Source: Harmonia axyridis
Lineage: Eukaryota; Arthropoda; Insecta; Coleoptera; Coccinellidae
DNA: 64,000 nt
Direction: 5' to 3'
Assembly (NCBI RefSeq): GCF_914767665.1
Contig: NC_059504.1
Span: forward strand, 5,520,501-5,584,500
Below, piece after piece: positions 45,113 through 58,513 of this stretch; position 1 is the stretch's first letter; each line of letters opens with the position of its first letter. The notes under the pieces are model-generated. The model saw only the letters and a list, made by a program, of their open reading frames with translations. It was not told the origin of the DNA and searched no databases. Position numbers and translations under genes: made by a program.

Positions 45113-46025
45113 TATATAACAGATCAGTTATAAATCAAGATAAACTATAAAATCTTATATGTGCAGCCACGATTACAGGATGAAATATTTCCAATTCATT
45201 CACTTTCCTTCCTTTCTCAATCAAGTGCATCAGATGTCATCTCACTTCGTGCTGCTTCATTTATGGAGCTGAGCTAACATCGGAAGTGCTAATGGGCTAT
45301 GCGGTATTTCTTGGATATCGAATGGTGCATTCCGTTAATTTCAATGAAACCGCATCCTCTTTATTTCTATTCAAACTTATCAGACAGTCAGTCTCTGTTT
45401 TGAATGGTTAATATTGCAAAGTTTTGACGCAGTCAACTTAGAAATCTTTATTGTCCTTGACACAGTCAGTCATTATTTTATTTCAATGAATGAAAATGAT
45501 ATTGTTCGTGCATATTATTTATTATTTTCGATAAAAAACTTTAGGAATGATGCAAAGAAAGGCTTTGTTCATAAACTGAATGTCAGTGTGTTTGATGGTT
45601 CTCAAACTCAAAAGGCAACTTGCTAAAGATTCACAATTCACCACAACTGGAGACTGAATTTAACGCTTGATGTTCAAGTACTCAAACATTTCTGATTTGA
45701 TCTTCACTAAGTTTTTGTCATAAATAACTTGAATCTTATCGTTTGGGACCATTTCGTACTCAATATTCGAAAAATGCAGATTTCTTGATGAAATTATTAA
45801 GGCTCTGTTCGGATTAAGTACGCTCAGAAATTAAATTAACATAATTTCCTCACCTGAAATCTGTTTTTTAGGTAAATATATTATTCTTGTTAGGATTCTC
45901 TCATTGTCTCTACAAAATTTCACCTTAAAATACAAATATGATTTCGAGGAAAATTTTGTATTTCAAATGTGGAAATAAAAGTCTCGAATTCTTTACTTGG
46001 TTAAAGGAAGCCCTTTGGATATATA
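45113..46025. other. Intergenic, no gene recognised
   Basis: Nothing supportable beyond short chance frames. Confidence 0.4.
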
Positions 46026-46951
46026 GGGTGTTTTTTTCGAGGTATATAACTTTAAGTTGGCATTTCTGTTCAATATGGCGACCAATCTAACAGCTGTCAA
46101 GTGATTTATTCTCAGTTTGGTTTGGCAATTCATCATGAATAGACTCACGCCTGAACAACGCTTGCAACTAGTGCAATTTCATTTCGAAAATAATGGTTCT
46201 GTGTGGAATACGTATCGCGCACTACGTCCATTAGCGATGAAGCGCACTTGTGGTTGAATGGCTACGTCAACAAACAAAACTGCCGCATTTGGAGTGAAGC
46301 TAATCCTCAAGTGTATGTCGAAACACCGTTACATCCAGAAAAACTGACTGTTTGGTGCGCTTTATGGGCTGGTGGAATCATTGGTCCGTACTTCTTCAAA
46401 AACGATGATGGCCAGAACGTTAAAGTCAATGGTGATCGGTATAGAGCCATGATTACTAACTTTTTCATTTCTGAATTGAACAACCATGATGTCCAGGAGC
46501 TGTGGTTCCAACAAGACGGCGCAACATGTCACACAGCTCGTGCCACAATCGATTTATTGAAAGACACGTTTGGTGACCGCCTAATTTCACGTTTTGGACC
46601 TGTGAATTGGCCTCCAAGATCTTGTGATTTAACACCGCTAGACTTCTTTCTGTGGGGCTATGTAAAGTCATTGGTCTATGCGGATAAGCCACAAACCCTT
46701 GACAATTTGGAAGACAACATTCGCCGTGTAATTGCCGATATACGGCCACAAATGTTGGAAAAATTCATCGAAAATTGGACGTCCAGATTGGACTTCATCC
46801 GAGCCAGCCGTGGCGGTTATATGCCAGAAATCATATTTAAAATGTAATGCCACAAGATTATCTTGCGCATAAATAAAATTCATGTCAATCGAATAATCCA
46901 TCGTTGTTTTATTGCAATTTGAAGTTCTATAGCTCTAAAAAAAACACCCTT
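46026..46951 (+). mobile_element. DD41D mariner-like element, internally deleted copy 5
   Basis: TA-flanked. The junction CGTCCATTAGCGATGAAG is identical to copies 3 and 6. The catalytic frame is open to the stop at 46847 with a few substitutions (TPLDFF for TPLDYF, KFIENW for KVIENW). Confidence 0.9.
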
Positions 46952-46953
46952 TA

Positions 46954-48122
46954 CAATTTAAATACAAGTCAGAATACGAATTGAATTTATAAAAAGGCCC
47001 ACACTTCTTTCAAATATTACTGTTCTCGGTTCTGACATAATACTCTAATGTTGGCTACATTACTTCTCTAATTGAGGAAGAGTCATCCATTATAATTGAC
47101 TAAATGAAATGTGACATCAATTTCTAAGTAATGGAGAATTCTCCTCAAAATCAGAATCATAAAAATATCTTTAGTACATAGGCGTATAACTTTGCTTCTG
47201 TAAATTTATTCCAAAATTCGAGGCTTTAGAAGAAGAAGAAGAAGACATATATAAAAAGGATATTAATTAATTTTTTTTTAATTTTAATTGGTTCAAAAAT
47301 TATTGAGATTACAGGTGAAGTTAACATTCATGTAGTACCTACTGCGCATTCCATTATTTTCATTTACAAGTATCTTGAGTCTACGACTTAAGGAAAGGGT
47401 TCAACACCATAAATTCCTATTTATTCTACTTATCTGGCAGTCTCAACTTATTTCCGTTGCGTCCATTCTACTTTATTTGCGGAAAGATAATGAATAGTAT
47501 GCTTTATACACGAAAATATTTGTCAGTGTATTTGCATCTCCGTATTCAACATTTAGAATCCAATAACTCGCGTGAATGTAAAAATAAAACAAATTTGGCT
47601 TTGAATTCCTGATAAATCTAGGCCATTCTTGAATTTGTGAGAAATATGTATGTATGCGAATTTATGAAAGTGCTTTATCTATGAGAATGTGTTATGTACC
47701 TTTTTTCTATAATTATCTTATGGGATTAACGTGAGCCTAAATTGATAAATTATTAGGTTTCAATAAATGAATAATGAGAAAATTCAATCAGGTGCAGTGT
47801 TTCATTTTAATAGAGGCCTATACGTTGTGATTAATGAAGGGGTATATTGTATTACTCTAAGAGAAGAAATCAATATGAAAAACTTCATAAATATATACGT
47901 ATATTGTATTATGAGTACTTATATAGAAGTTTTCCTCTGTTCAGGAAGAATTGGTTCCGAGAAAGTGAGAGAATGCATTTTCACATCGATCATGAAATGT
48001 TATTGTTGAAGTTTTTATGGACAGGAAATGTTGATGCATTAACTTTCTTATTTTTTCTGGGGAAGATAGGAAAACATATACTTTGAAATCTCATGGACAT
48101 ATCAGATAAAATTTAATCTATA
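46954..48122. other. Intergenic, no gene recognised
   Basis: Includes a short GAA run at 47231-47244. Two overlapping frames at 47767-48086 are not supported as genes. Confidence 0.4.
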
Positions 48123-49041
48123 ACAGGCCCATTGAAAAGTTCCCGGTCTACCGCAGTAAAACAAATTTTGTTGGCAAAATTCGATTTTATTATTATTATT
48201 ATATTCAACAAAGTTACCTTCGAGGGCGATACAGCGATTATAGCGATCTTCAAACTTTTCAATACCATTTTTGTAGTACGATTTGTCTTTCGCTTCAAAA
48301 TAGGCCTCAGTTTCAGCGATTACTTCTTCATTGGCGCTAAATTTCTTTCCAGCGAGCATTCTTTTGAGGTCTGAGAACAGGAAAAAGTCGCTGGGGGCCA
48401 GATCTGGCGAATACGGTGGATGCAGAAGCAATTCGTAGCCTAATTCATGCAGTTTTCCCATTGTTTTCATTGATTTGTGACACGGCGCATTGTCTTGATG
48501 AAACAGCACCTTTTTTTCTTCAAATGGAGCCGTTTTTTAACGATTTTATCCTTTTAACGATCCAATAACGCTATATAATAATCGCTGTTGATGGTCTAGC
48601 CCTTTTTGAGGTAATCAATGAATATTAGACCTTGCGCATCCCAGAATACTGATGCCATAACCTTGCCAGTTCACTGTTGGGTTTTTCCTCGCTTTGTATT
48701 CGATTCATCGTGTGCAGTCTACTCAGCTGACTGTCGATTAGACTCCGGAGTGAAATGATGTAGTCATCCATTGTAACATATTCGACAGACCCCGGAAACT
48801 CTGCATTAAGCCAAGATTTTGCTTCAATTGTATTTTTTCCCTTCAAAAAAGCAATATTTTATCACCACAAACAAAACAAAAGTAGCTACACTCACAACGC
48901 AATAACTCACAAACTAATGGTCGGACTGCTGTCAAATTTTGACACGTATCATTTGAAGGTTGGTACTAACTAAAAATCATATGGATTTAATACTATCACC
49001 ATCATCTGTGCATCAAACCGGGGAATTTTCAATTGGCCTGA
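48123..49041 (-). mobile_element. mellifera-type mariner, internally deleted (copy M3)
   Basis: Ends ACAGGCCCATTGAAAAG and TTTTCAATTGGCCTG between TA dinucleotides. The minus strand keeps a start region (KGKNTIEAKSWL), then jumps to YVTMDDY, with much of the HTH half missing. The C-terminal half 48509-48102 is open (FHQDNAPCHKS, PPYSPDLAPSDFFLF, AGKKFSANEEVIAETE): second and third catalytic Asp with 34-residue spacing. Confidence 0.9.
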
Positions 49042-51582
49042 TAAGTGATAACTTGATAGTAAGAAAATTTTCTTCAAATGTGGAGACTATAATTCGCAAT
49101 TAGTAACTGTGTTTCAAAGATGAACATTAGATATGTCCAAAAATGAAGCTCAGAAATTTACTTTCAAATTTGCCTACAATACATCGAATAGTAAGTTGAT
49201 CAACTGATTAATAACTTCTACGAATATTCACAAAAGAGCACTGATTTTGATAAAAAGAATTGAACAATTCCTTAACATTGTTGAAGCCTATATCTTTCCT
49301 TGATCGATTGATCTGAAAGGATATAACAAATGTCAAAAAGTAATACACAATATACATATCAATTTCAAATTGTAGCATGCTCAACGCTTAATCAATGAAT
49401 GCTCCACCCTCAGGAGATTTTTTGAATGCATTTTTAGGAATGTGCTATGCGCAAATTCTCTTTCTTTTCTATGAGCCGAAAACGGTTGCTTCGTAGCGCC
49501 AATTTGAATTTTGTACCGAGAAAAATTCTGGCGGAACCATATCAGGGAAGTAAGGGTGTTTTTTCAAGAACACCCTCAAAAGTCGCCAGTTTCATCTCAA
49601 AATTTTTCAAGACTTATTTCAACAATAACATATTCATTGCTTTCAACTGAGCATCTATGGTTAAACCATAGAATCACCTAAATGGAAGTGATACCATAGA
49701 AGAAATCAATCCAAACTTCTCAGCTTCTCACTTTCCAAGAACGATATTATACTGTTGAATACTCTCATATCTAAGGAGTCTTTTGATGGACCGACAGCTA
49801 TTCCTAATCTTGGATTCATTGCTCGGCATTAAAATATTGACCTTTGACAACCTATACATGTCAATTATATAAACATAATATAATTTCGAAAGCTTATTCC
49901 CCATGAAGGATTCAGTTGTGCCTGTTCGATAAATATTGACAAGAGATAATTCTATACTTCCGTTTAAAACTTATATCGAGATCGGGATAAAATGGATTTA
50001 TCTCAAGACGAAAATGGGGTAAGCATTCCATCACTGCAAAAGGCTTTGACTGAATCAATTTATTTTTTTTTTTGAATAAATAAAATTTTAGAAATTCAGT
50101 TCTTTACAAACCCCTTAAAGATTAATTTATTTCTTTTTTTTATCTGTGACTTGAATTATTAGAATGACATTCTATAAGTTAAACCCTTAACTTAGCGACA
50201 GAAAAATTTATCTCATAATTTTTAATGTTGCAACAAGAGTGAACCTTTTAGACAACTAGCTTTACGAGACCGTTTTGCTATTAATATTCACCTGAAAATG
50301 AGTTTACTCAGCTATAAGGTCATGAAATACATTATTAAATTTTTTCCAAATGCAAGTTATTGGAATTTATTGCATATTATCGTTTAATTCTCGATGTAAG
50401 TCTACAAAGTTGAGAGCAAAGTAGTTCTTCTCCAAGTCAATGAGTATATTTCATAAGGAAATCACAAACACCTATGATATTTCAGTTTTCTCCATGGAAC
50501 AAACGTTTTCTACTTTATTTTTAACAGTTGTTCGAATAAACCTTGCTGAACATTAGACAGTGTGGCAACATGTGGTAGTAAAATTTTTTTAATGGTCGTA
50601 CTTACTCTACGAAATCTTCAGAAGTGAATTTATCACCGAAACACGTCATTAATCTGAAGAAATAGACTAAATGAATTCCTGTGATAATTAACCTATTTCG
50701 ATCAGATGAAGGAATTGTGAGAGTCTTTCTTGAAATTCTAATTTTAAGCGTGTACAAAGTGCATTTGTTAATTTCTCGGTAAGAGAAGGTCATTAAATGC
50801 TAGAGTAAATGACACAGGTCTCATTTTGATCGAATGGGTTGAAAATACAGGGATGGATGCTCATTTATTAGAGAATTATTTGATTTGAATTTCTGCATTC
50901 TTAGTTATTTTAGAAACCTTAGCCATATACTTGTCTTATAGCTATAGTAGATAAAACAATTAAAATATATGTTTTGAGTCAAAACTCAATGTTTTGACGT
51001 TGAAAAATTACTTGGCATGACTGAAGAATCTTCATAACGAGTGTATTATTTAGAAAAGGGCCTACTTCAAACACCAAAGGCAGTGGTAAGTAGGTAATTT
51101 TACTGATGCACAAATCACTTACTGAAGTCTCCACAATAATTCATTGAATTAATTCAAAAAAATTATGAAACAAAAAATAATTCGATTATTATGTGCTATT
51201 ATTTATTTACAGAATTTCCAAAGAAAATATTGAATATGAACGTATAGTGAATACAAATATTTATAGTAATACCGATAAAGCGATGATCTATGCATATTCA
51301 AAGCTCTCGCAAAGTCGGGATCATCACGAACAGATTTTTTTTTTGTCATATCTTGAGGAATCTTATTCTTTTTTAATCATGATTACTGTTTCTTATATTG
51401 TTTTAAATGAATTTTTGTATTTGTTTTCACTCAATCAAGCTTTTTTTTTTGTTTTTACTAATTTTTCAAGAGTTTTATAGTTTATACTCAACTCTGTATT
51501 TATAGTAATAATAATAATAATAATAATAATACCCGTTCCACGTTCTTCTCAAATATAAACTTTCATATTAGAAATATGTATA
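49042..51582. other. Intergenic, no gene recognised
   Basis: AT-rich. A (TAA)n microsatellite lies at about 51504-51531. The 95-codon hydrophobic frame at 51193-51480 lies in very AT-rich sequence and lacks support. Confidence 0.45.
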
Positions 51583-52487
51583 GGTTGCTTTTTTCGAGGT
51601 ATACAACTTTAAGTTGGCATAACTGTTCAAGATGGCGACCGATTTAACAGCTGTCAAGTGATTTATTCTCAGTTTGTTTTGACAATTCATCATAAATAGA
51701 TTCACGCCTGAAAAACGCTTGCAAATAGTGCAATTTTATTTCGAAAATAATGGTTCTGTGCGGAATACGTATCGCGCACTATACGTCCATTAGCGATGAA
51801 GCGCACTTCTGGTTGAATGGCTACGTCAACAAACAAAACTGCCGCATTTGCAGTGAAGCTAATCCTCAAGTGTATGTCGAAACACCGTTGCATCCAGAAA
51901 AACTGACTATTTGGTGCGATTCATGGGCTGGTGGAATAATTGGTCCGTACTTCTTCAAAAACGATGATGGCCAGAACGTTACAATTAATGGTGATCGGTA
52001 TAGAGCCATGATTACTAACTTTTTTATTCCTGAATTGAACAACCATGATGTCCAGGAGCTGTGGTTCCAACAAGACGGCGCAACATGTCACACAGCTCGT
52101 GCCACAATCGATTTATTGAAAGACACGTTTTGGACCTGTGAATTGGCCTCCAAGATCTTGTGATTTAACACCGCTAGACTACTTTCTGTGGGGCTATGTA
52201 AAGTCATTGGACAATGCGGACAAGCCACAAACCCTTGACCATTTGGAAGACAACATTTGCCGTGTTATTGCCGATATACGGCCACAAATGTTGGAAAAAG
52301 TCATCGAAAATTGGACGTCCAGATTGGACTACATCCGAGCCAGCCGTGGCGGTCATATGCCAGAAATCATATTCAAAATGTAATGCTACAAGATTATCAT
52401 GCGGATAAATAAAATTCATTTCAATCAAATAATCCATCTTTGTTTTATTGCAATCTAAAGTTCTATAGCTCTAAAAAAGACACCCTT
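51583..52487 (+). mobile_element. DD41D mariner-like element, internally deleted copy 6
   Basis: Left end mutated (GGTTGCTTTTTTCGAGGTAT), right end CACCC-type. It shares the junction of copies 3 and 5. An extra loss of about 20 bp near 52130, between two GTTT-GG sites, breaks the catalytic frame between the second and third Asp. Confidence 0.88.
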
Positions 52488-52489
52488 TA

Positions 52490-53238
52490 TATTCTTCAAT
52501 GACCATGAATCGAACACGTTCATTCGAATGATGCCCCTTTAGTCAATTTATTGCTCTTCTCTAATATTCTTATGTTACTTTGAAAAAGCGATTCTCATTT
52601 CAGACAAACGTCTTTCGTTGAAATTTCGTATTCATATCAAGTTCCTTTGTTAGCCAGGTAAGAAATTTTATTATCAAAAAGTTCTCGAGAGAAATCACAC
52701 ATCACCGCACTTCAATTGTTTCAGAAGAATATAAGAAACGATAAGAAATCAACTAAAGTCTCCTCAGTCGTAAAAGGAACAAATCTCTATTTGTAATCTC
52801 TGACCAGAGTGAGCCCGTAGACGAATCATTCATATTAAATAATATAGTCATATCCGTTTCCTTTTCCACTAACAACGTTTATGATTCCTTATTAAATAAG
52901 CCGCCCATACTTAAATTGCCATCTAATTCTCTACGTGTGAGTATTTTTGTTGGATCAGAATTCATAATCGGGTATTATGACTTTGCTAATTAAGAGGCAG
53001 AAGAGGTCATCTCTTATTTTGCCTCACCTGGGGCAACGATATTAAATTATATGCTCACCTAAGCTTGGATATAATTGACTGTTCGAGTAGAGTTAATCAG
53101 CGATTTTATTAATTGTCGAATATTTGATGAATTGATTTATTTGGTCGTATACATATATTACAGGGCAACAACAAAAAATGTTTTTTTGGTGCCTGGCATT
53201 TTAAAGCTGATTTTAACTATATTTGGGACCCCAAATCT
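52490..53238. other. Intergenic, no gene recognised
   Basis: No recognisable feature. Confidence 0.4.
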
Positions 53239-53722
53239 GTACAGGGTGGGCAAATTTCGATGTTTTAGCACTACAACTTTTAACACAGAGGTGATAGACA
53301 AAATCTGATACCCATTTCTCGGTCTCTTTTTCTGAGAAACTAATAAGGGTAGTATTCATTTTTTACCACCTTCTTTTGTTTCCGAGTTATAAGCGAAAAT
53401 TGGAAAAATGACGATATCGAAAAACATTTATATCTCCGCTAATACTGATGATAGAGATCTGAAATTAAAACATCATACAGGCACTTTTTTACGTAGAATC
53501 CAGTGGCGTGCTCGTCTTTTCAAAAGGGTTTTTAATTACGAAGCTATGACCCAAAGTTATGTTTTTTCGAATGAGAACACTAGATTTCTATGCTATTTTT
53601 TGAAAGCTCAATTTTTCCTGATTTCAGAAAAAGATACCGAGAAGTGGGTATCAGATTTTGTCTATCTCCTCTGGTTTGAAAGTTGTAGTGCTAAAACATC
53701 GAAATTTGCCCAACCTGTACAT
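53239..53722. mobile_element. Fold-back MITE with long arms
   Basis: Arms over 100 bp: TGTACAGGGTGGGCAAATTT at the left and its inverse (AAATTTGCCCAACCTGTACA) at the right, continuing through GATGTTTTAGCACTACAA and AAAATCTGATACCCA. The 143-codon frame crossing it is a by-product and not a gene. Confidence 0.9.
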
Positions 53723-53955
53723 GCAATCTGTTTTTTTCGATTAGCTCTACTTTCATATACATCAACTCATCTACCAATGTTGGTTTCATTCAGTATATTA
53801 ATTTATGAGAGTTCTAAAATTATTATTGTTATTCATTAATGTTGGTACAATGGTTTTATTGTCAGCCTGTAATTGAGTAAATTCCAGGTGAATCTATAAG
53901 TAGTGGAACCATTGCCTATCAGGTATCTGAACTGACTTTTTTAATCCCCTAACTC
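53723..53955. other. Short spacer
   Basis: Nothing recognised. Confidence 0.35.
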
Positions 53956-54577
53956 GGGTGAGTAAGAGAAAAAATCATTCTTCCTCCGTTACATATAAAG
54001 TTGGGCGGGCTTAATGAAGCAATTTGTTAAGGCACTTGATAAAAATGGGTCATGTTTTGCATATATAGGGGTAAAAATGCACCAGTTGAGCACAGAAAAA
54101 CTCAAAGCAGGGATATTTGACAGCCCACAAATAGCACAATTAATTAAGGATCTTGCCTTCATAAATTCAATAAATCAAGTTGAACGAGAAGCTTGACATC
54201 ATTTGTTGCAGTTGTTGAACATTTTCTAGGCAAAGATGAAGCTCAAAACTATGTTGAAACGGTTAACAAGATGCTTAATAGCTTCAAATCCTCAGAGTGC
54301 AATATGCGTATTAAAATACACTCCTTACACAGTCACTTCGACCGTTTTCCAGAAAATTTAGGAGACATGAGTGAGGAACAAGTTGAAAGATATCACCAAG
54401 TTCTTAAAGTTATGGGGGTACCGCTACCAAGGAAGATGGGACATGCCCATGATGGCAGATTACTGCTGGAGTTCAAAAAGGGACTGTTTGAAAAAACATT
54501 CAAGAATGCCGCGGAAAAGAAGCCACATTCGAATAGTTGGACCCCTTCATTTCGATGAAGGAATTCTTGCCATTTGA
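53956..54577 (+). pseudogene. Fragment of a repetitive arthropod protein (RYQGRW..MMADYCW signature)
   Basis: Across three frames it reads MKQFVKALDKNGSCFAYIG, STEKLKAGIFDSPQIAQLIK, FPENLGDMSEEQVERYHQ, then after a frameshift RYQGRWDMPMMADYCW and KRD. From memory this signature recurs in many predicted, probably transposon-linked arthropod proteins; I do not know its reaction. A stop at 54194 and the shift near 54410 show that it is dead. Confidence 0.65.
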
Positions 54578-54619
54578 ATTTCTGGCATATTACAGATTTG
54601 CTTCATGCCATATTTCACC

Positions 54620-55262
54620 TACTGCTGTCAAAGTTTGTAACTCTTTCTCATTGTTGTATAAGGTTGACTTAGGTGTACCTCAGGGTAGCCACTTGGAGCC
54701 TCTATGATTTCTTATTCATTTCGATGATATATTTGTTTATTTTTTAGACATGTTCTGACATCGATAGAGTCTGAATCAACCTCAGCATGTGCAAGTAGAA
54801 GTATTTTTAGAAGTGTTTAGTTCGCTAGATGCGTTTAAGATCACATTACTGCCTAAATAACGAGGTCATCGATACCGTCAACATTGTTAGGGGTGTATTT
54901 TATGACCATAAAATGCGTTTCAAGTTAACATTGATCACATAGTTAGAGTTTTAGGATGATGGGAGGTACTCAAATCAGTACAAGAATGTTTATATTTTAT
55001 GGGTTTCCCACTTGTAATACATTGTTTCATATTTTGCTCAATTTCGCTTGTTTTTTTTTCTTCCATGTTATGAGGCTTTTTGCATAATTTTTATTTTTTG
55101 GATCTATCAATTTTATGTTTGAGTTATTAAATCAGGGTTTGAGTGGCAGAACAGAGGCATTATAGAATGCCATCTGAACTTCGCCCTGTGGTTGTTTTGC
55201 TTTTCTGTTCATTTGTAACGAATTCAAATCAATAAAGTCCTATTATTATTATTATTTTTATT
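54620..55262 (+). pseudogene. Non-LTR retrotransposon remnant with 3' tail
   Basis: KVDLGVPQGSHLEPL, a stop, then FLIHFDDIF resembles the RT core GVPQGSxLGPLLF. The middle is decayed. At the 3' end AATAAAG (55231) is followed by (TTA)n, a typical LINE terminus. Separate insertions could account for the two parts. Confidence 0.7.
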
Positions 55263-55843
55263 ATTATTTATGATACCTATAGAGATGATGTTTTATTTTA
55301 CTTTGTTATCTGTGATGTGATGTTCTCGCAAAACTATACCAGGACATTGATGTTTATAATTCGAGATAGTATAATTTGGTATAATAATTCGTTCTTTGTT
55401 ATTTATTCGTATATGATTTTTTTCTTTGGGGAAATTAGATTTATTCTGTTATAAGTAAACAAATGTTGCTGGGCTGCTACTTACTTACTTATTATTATTT
55501 GCTTGAATAATTATCATCATTTTTTCTATGTTTTCTACTCCTATTCGCCTAGGAATTTTTAGACCTCTCAGGTCAGTGTAGGCTTTATTACTGTGTCAAT
55601 CTGCCTTGAGGCTCAATTAATTGTTGGCCACTTGACTCGCTTTGCAGGTATCTTCAACAGGATTTTGCTGTGTAGAATATTCCTAGATAGAGGCAATAAG
55701 TCTCTCCTCTACAAATTTGTGGTCATCTACTAGGACATCTGGGAAATCCATTGACAAGACTGCCGTATAGGGGAAATTCGCCTTTTTAATGATATTGCAT
55801 CTATTACTTCTGAATTGAATCCATTTATGTGGAAAAAAATGTG
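55263..55843. other. Intergenic, Pol III terminator beside tRNA
   Basis: Seven As at 55833-55839 form a T7 terminator for the minus-strand tRNA. The rest is unrecognised. Confidence 0.5.
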
Positions 55844-55916
55844 CATCCCTGGCGGGGATCGAACCCACGACCTTTGGATTAGAAGTCCAACGCGCTATCC
55901 TCTGCGCCACAGGGAC
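55844..55916 (-). tRNA. tRNA-Arg(UCU)
   Basis: 73-nt cloverleaf on the minus strand. Acceptor GTCCCTG pairs with CAGGGAT (G-U at the first pair), discriminator G. D-arm TGGCGCAGAGGATAGCGC, anticodon stem TTGGA/TCCAA with loop CTTCTAA (anticodon TCT), T-arm with GGTTCGATCCC. No intron. Intact A and B boxes and a T7 terminator just downstream indicate an active gene. Confidence 0.95.
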
Positions 55917-57256
55917 GTTGCTTTTCTATTAACCAGATACTGAAACTCGCCACTTTTGGTTAAAGATTAGGTATGTGGTTTTAACCACTAATCCACTGGA
56001 ATTAGGTTTTCTCTCGATTAACTTTTGCCCACGACATTGTTCTTGTGAAGGCAATGAATTATCTACCTTTCATCTGATTTCAATGCCAATAAGTTCAGTA
56101 GTATTGGAAATGAGGTTGGAGATGAATATATCAAAATAAAAAAAAAATTAAACCTACTATTTTCCTTTTTTTCCACACCCGTCCTTTTCACGAATTCATT
56201 TAATGTGCAGTATGCGCTATTGACTCCTTTATATATCCTTTAGATATTTTTTGTAATAACAAATAACTTCTGTGAAATTGTTTTCTTCATTCTGAGGATT
56301 GTGACTGAAAAATTCGAGAAAATCACTGACTGGCGTAAGAAGCTTTTAAGCTATCACGCGCCTATTGAACACCACAATATATTTAGAATGAGATATGATG
56401 TCATTATTGATCATTATTGAGATGAGGTGATCTAATGATACGATCCTCCGGAAATATGAACATTCGAGTGGGTGTTTTACATATCCTAACATAGGTACCT
56501 AAAAACCAAATTTCAACATGATCAGATCTATTGTTACGAAAATATTAGGTCTTTCTTCTTCTTCATCAGTCAAATATTAGGTAATTAGGTTTTTATTCTT
56601 TATTCTGCTTGAATTTTCTATACTTCTGGTGACGCCATCAATACAAAATTTTGCGCGAAGGTTGAATTTTGTTATAGGTAACACATCTATACATACAAAA
56701 ATTCCTTTGAATCGAATTCGTAGTTTTGAAAGTACTAGAAAACAAAACATATTTATGAAACTCCCAGGCGTTTTGCCTACTAATACTAACTTTTGTCGCG
56801 TTTGTCGTTCAAGAGTTATCATGTTCACGGCCGAAAAGATGACATAATTGAATCGAGACCATTCCAGGCTGAAAATTCTCAAAGTACAGACTTTGCGATG
56901 ATATGATACGATGACCTGTTTAAAAAACTAGACCTAAAAAACAGAAAATGCCAGGTGTATCCTTCTTTAGTGTAGACGCAGTGATTCTTAAAAATTTGCA
57001 TATTGCAAACCAGGTGTGGCGTTCTTATTCACTTCCTGCGATGAACACTTGATTGGTAAAAAGAGTCCGTGACAGTTTAAACGTATTGCAGAGCTTTACG
57101 AAATTAATTCATGGAATTCAATGGAAGACATTTGCATATGTAAGTCGATTGAATGAAGTCATTCGACTTTAGGGTAGCTGAAATCTGGGTTATCCAGAAA
57201 GTTATTTGCGATAAATATGTCGAGTGAAGTGATTAAACTGAAGGGTCTGATCAACC
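55917..57256. other. Intergenic, no gene recognised
   Basis: Nothing supportable; opposed frames at 56577-56882 have no known motif. Confidence 0.4.
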
Positions 57257-57470
57257 CTCAGAGTAATAATCATAGATAGAGGGAGCATATGTCATTTTCA
57301 GTAAGCGAATTTTGTCCCCAACATGAACTATCAAATTTGACATAAGGAGGGAAATGAAAACAAATATCAGTGATACAATATTTCACTCAATTCGCGAGTT
57401 TCTCCACAGAGAATGTACTTCTTATGTCTCATAGTGAATCAATATTTCATATCAGCTCAAAATATACACT
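57257..57470 (+). repeat. TIR-MITE family B, left half
   Basis: Begins CTCAGAGTAATAATCATAG and follows the family sequence to AGCTCAAAATATA, where it is replaced by CACTCACCGGCAAAGAAACT, which looks like the end of another Tc1-like element (57473-57590). Confidence 0.8.
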
Positions 57471-57590
57471 CACCGGCAAAGAAACTCGGCCACCTAAAAT
57501 TTTGCTGAAGTTCGTTGACCAAGAACTGAATGATAAATTCTTTGGTATTGAAACTAACTGCAGAAAAGTTTTCCAAAAATGTTGATAGAT

Positions 57591-57855
57591 TGCCCCCAGC
57601 GACTTTTTCCAGTTCTCAGACCTCGAAAAAATGCTCGCTGGAAAGAAATTCAGCACCAATGAAGAAGTAATCGCCGAAACTAAGGCCTATTTCGAAGCGA
57701 AAGACAAATCGTACTCCAAAAATGGTATCGAAAAGTTGGAAGATCGCTAAAATCGCTGTATCGCCCTCGAAGGCAACTGTGTTGAATAATAGAATCAAAT
57801 TTTGGCAAAAAATGTGTTTTACTATGGTAGACCGGGGACTTTTCAATTGTCCTGT
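57591..57855 (+). mobile_element. mellifera-type mariner, 3' fragment (copy M4)
   Basis: Starts inside the PSDFFxF codons and runs through LAGKKFSTNEEVIAET to the inverted end GACTTTTCAATTGTCCTGT, next to TA. All 5' coding sequence is missing. Confidence 0.88.
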
Positions 57856-57857
57856 TA

Positions 57858-58500
57858 TACTTAGTTATATACAATTCCGTGGTCTCCAAAGGTGTGGTTG
57901 AATCTGCATGAGTGCTTTTTTTCAATATTTTGAATAGTTTGAATATTCAATGTGATAGGAGGATTCCGTTAAATTTGGTGTGCCATCTACACGGCTTTCA
58001 AAGATTGGTTGAGGAATCAGGCATAAAAAATTTCGCACATTTCAATTCTCAAACGCTACTAATGTGGTATAAATAATATAAAGTTATATAATTATCCCTT
58101 CCACAAAATTCTTGAACAATTGAATTAACCCAGGGAAAAACGGTAAGTTTTCATCTTAATTGTTCATCACCTGAATAGTTGCATCATCGGAATCTGGGAG
58201 CGAAGACGTATTTTTCATTGTATTTGTACGACCACAGGCCGGATGAACGTGGCCATATTTTGGTCTGCCAATTTCAATTCAGCAGGGGGAAGTTGGCAGC
58301 GGAAGCGGTTTTATGAATGGTGGCCGTTACAGAGCCTACTTTTTTAACCCACGGTTATCGGATTTTCGATCGTAGAATGCGTGGCAGTTGGTTAATGAGA
58401 ACGACACTACCATTCTATGTTTAATGTTTGTAATAATGGAGTGAAAACTTCAAATTTGAAACCTATACTTGTTGTATCCATAGATGAAGTAAAAATATAT
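57858..58500. other. Intergenic; a less AT-rich block at 58.18-58.42 kb
   Basis: The block looks unique and could be conserved non-coding DNA; no gene is visible. Confidence 0.4.
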
Positions 58501-58513
58501 TTTTTCGGCAACC

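Noticed and set aside
51193..51480. 95-codon hydrophobic frame
   Set aside because: Very AT-rich sequence encodes Phe, Leu, Ile and Tyr by default; no signal supports a gene.
53408..53839. 143-codon open frame
   Set aside because: It crosses the arms of a fold-back MITE and has no known motif or splice context.
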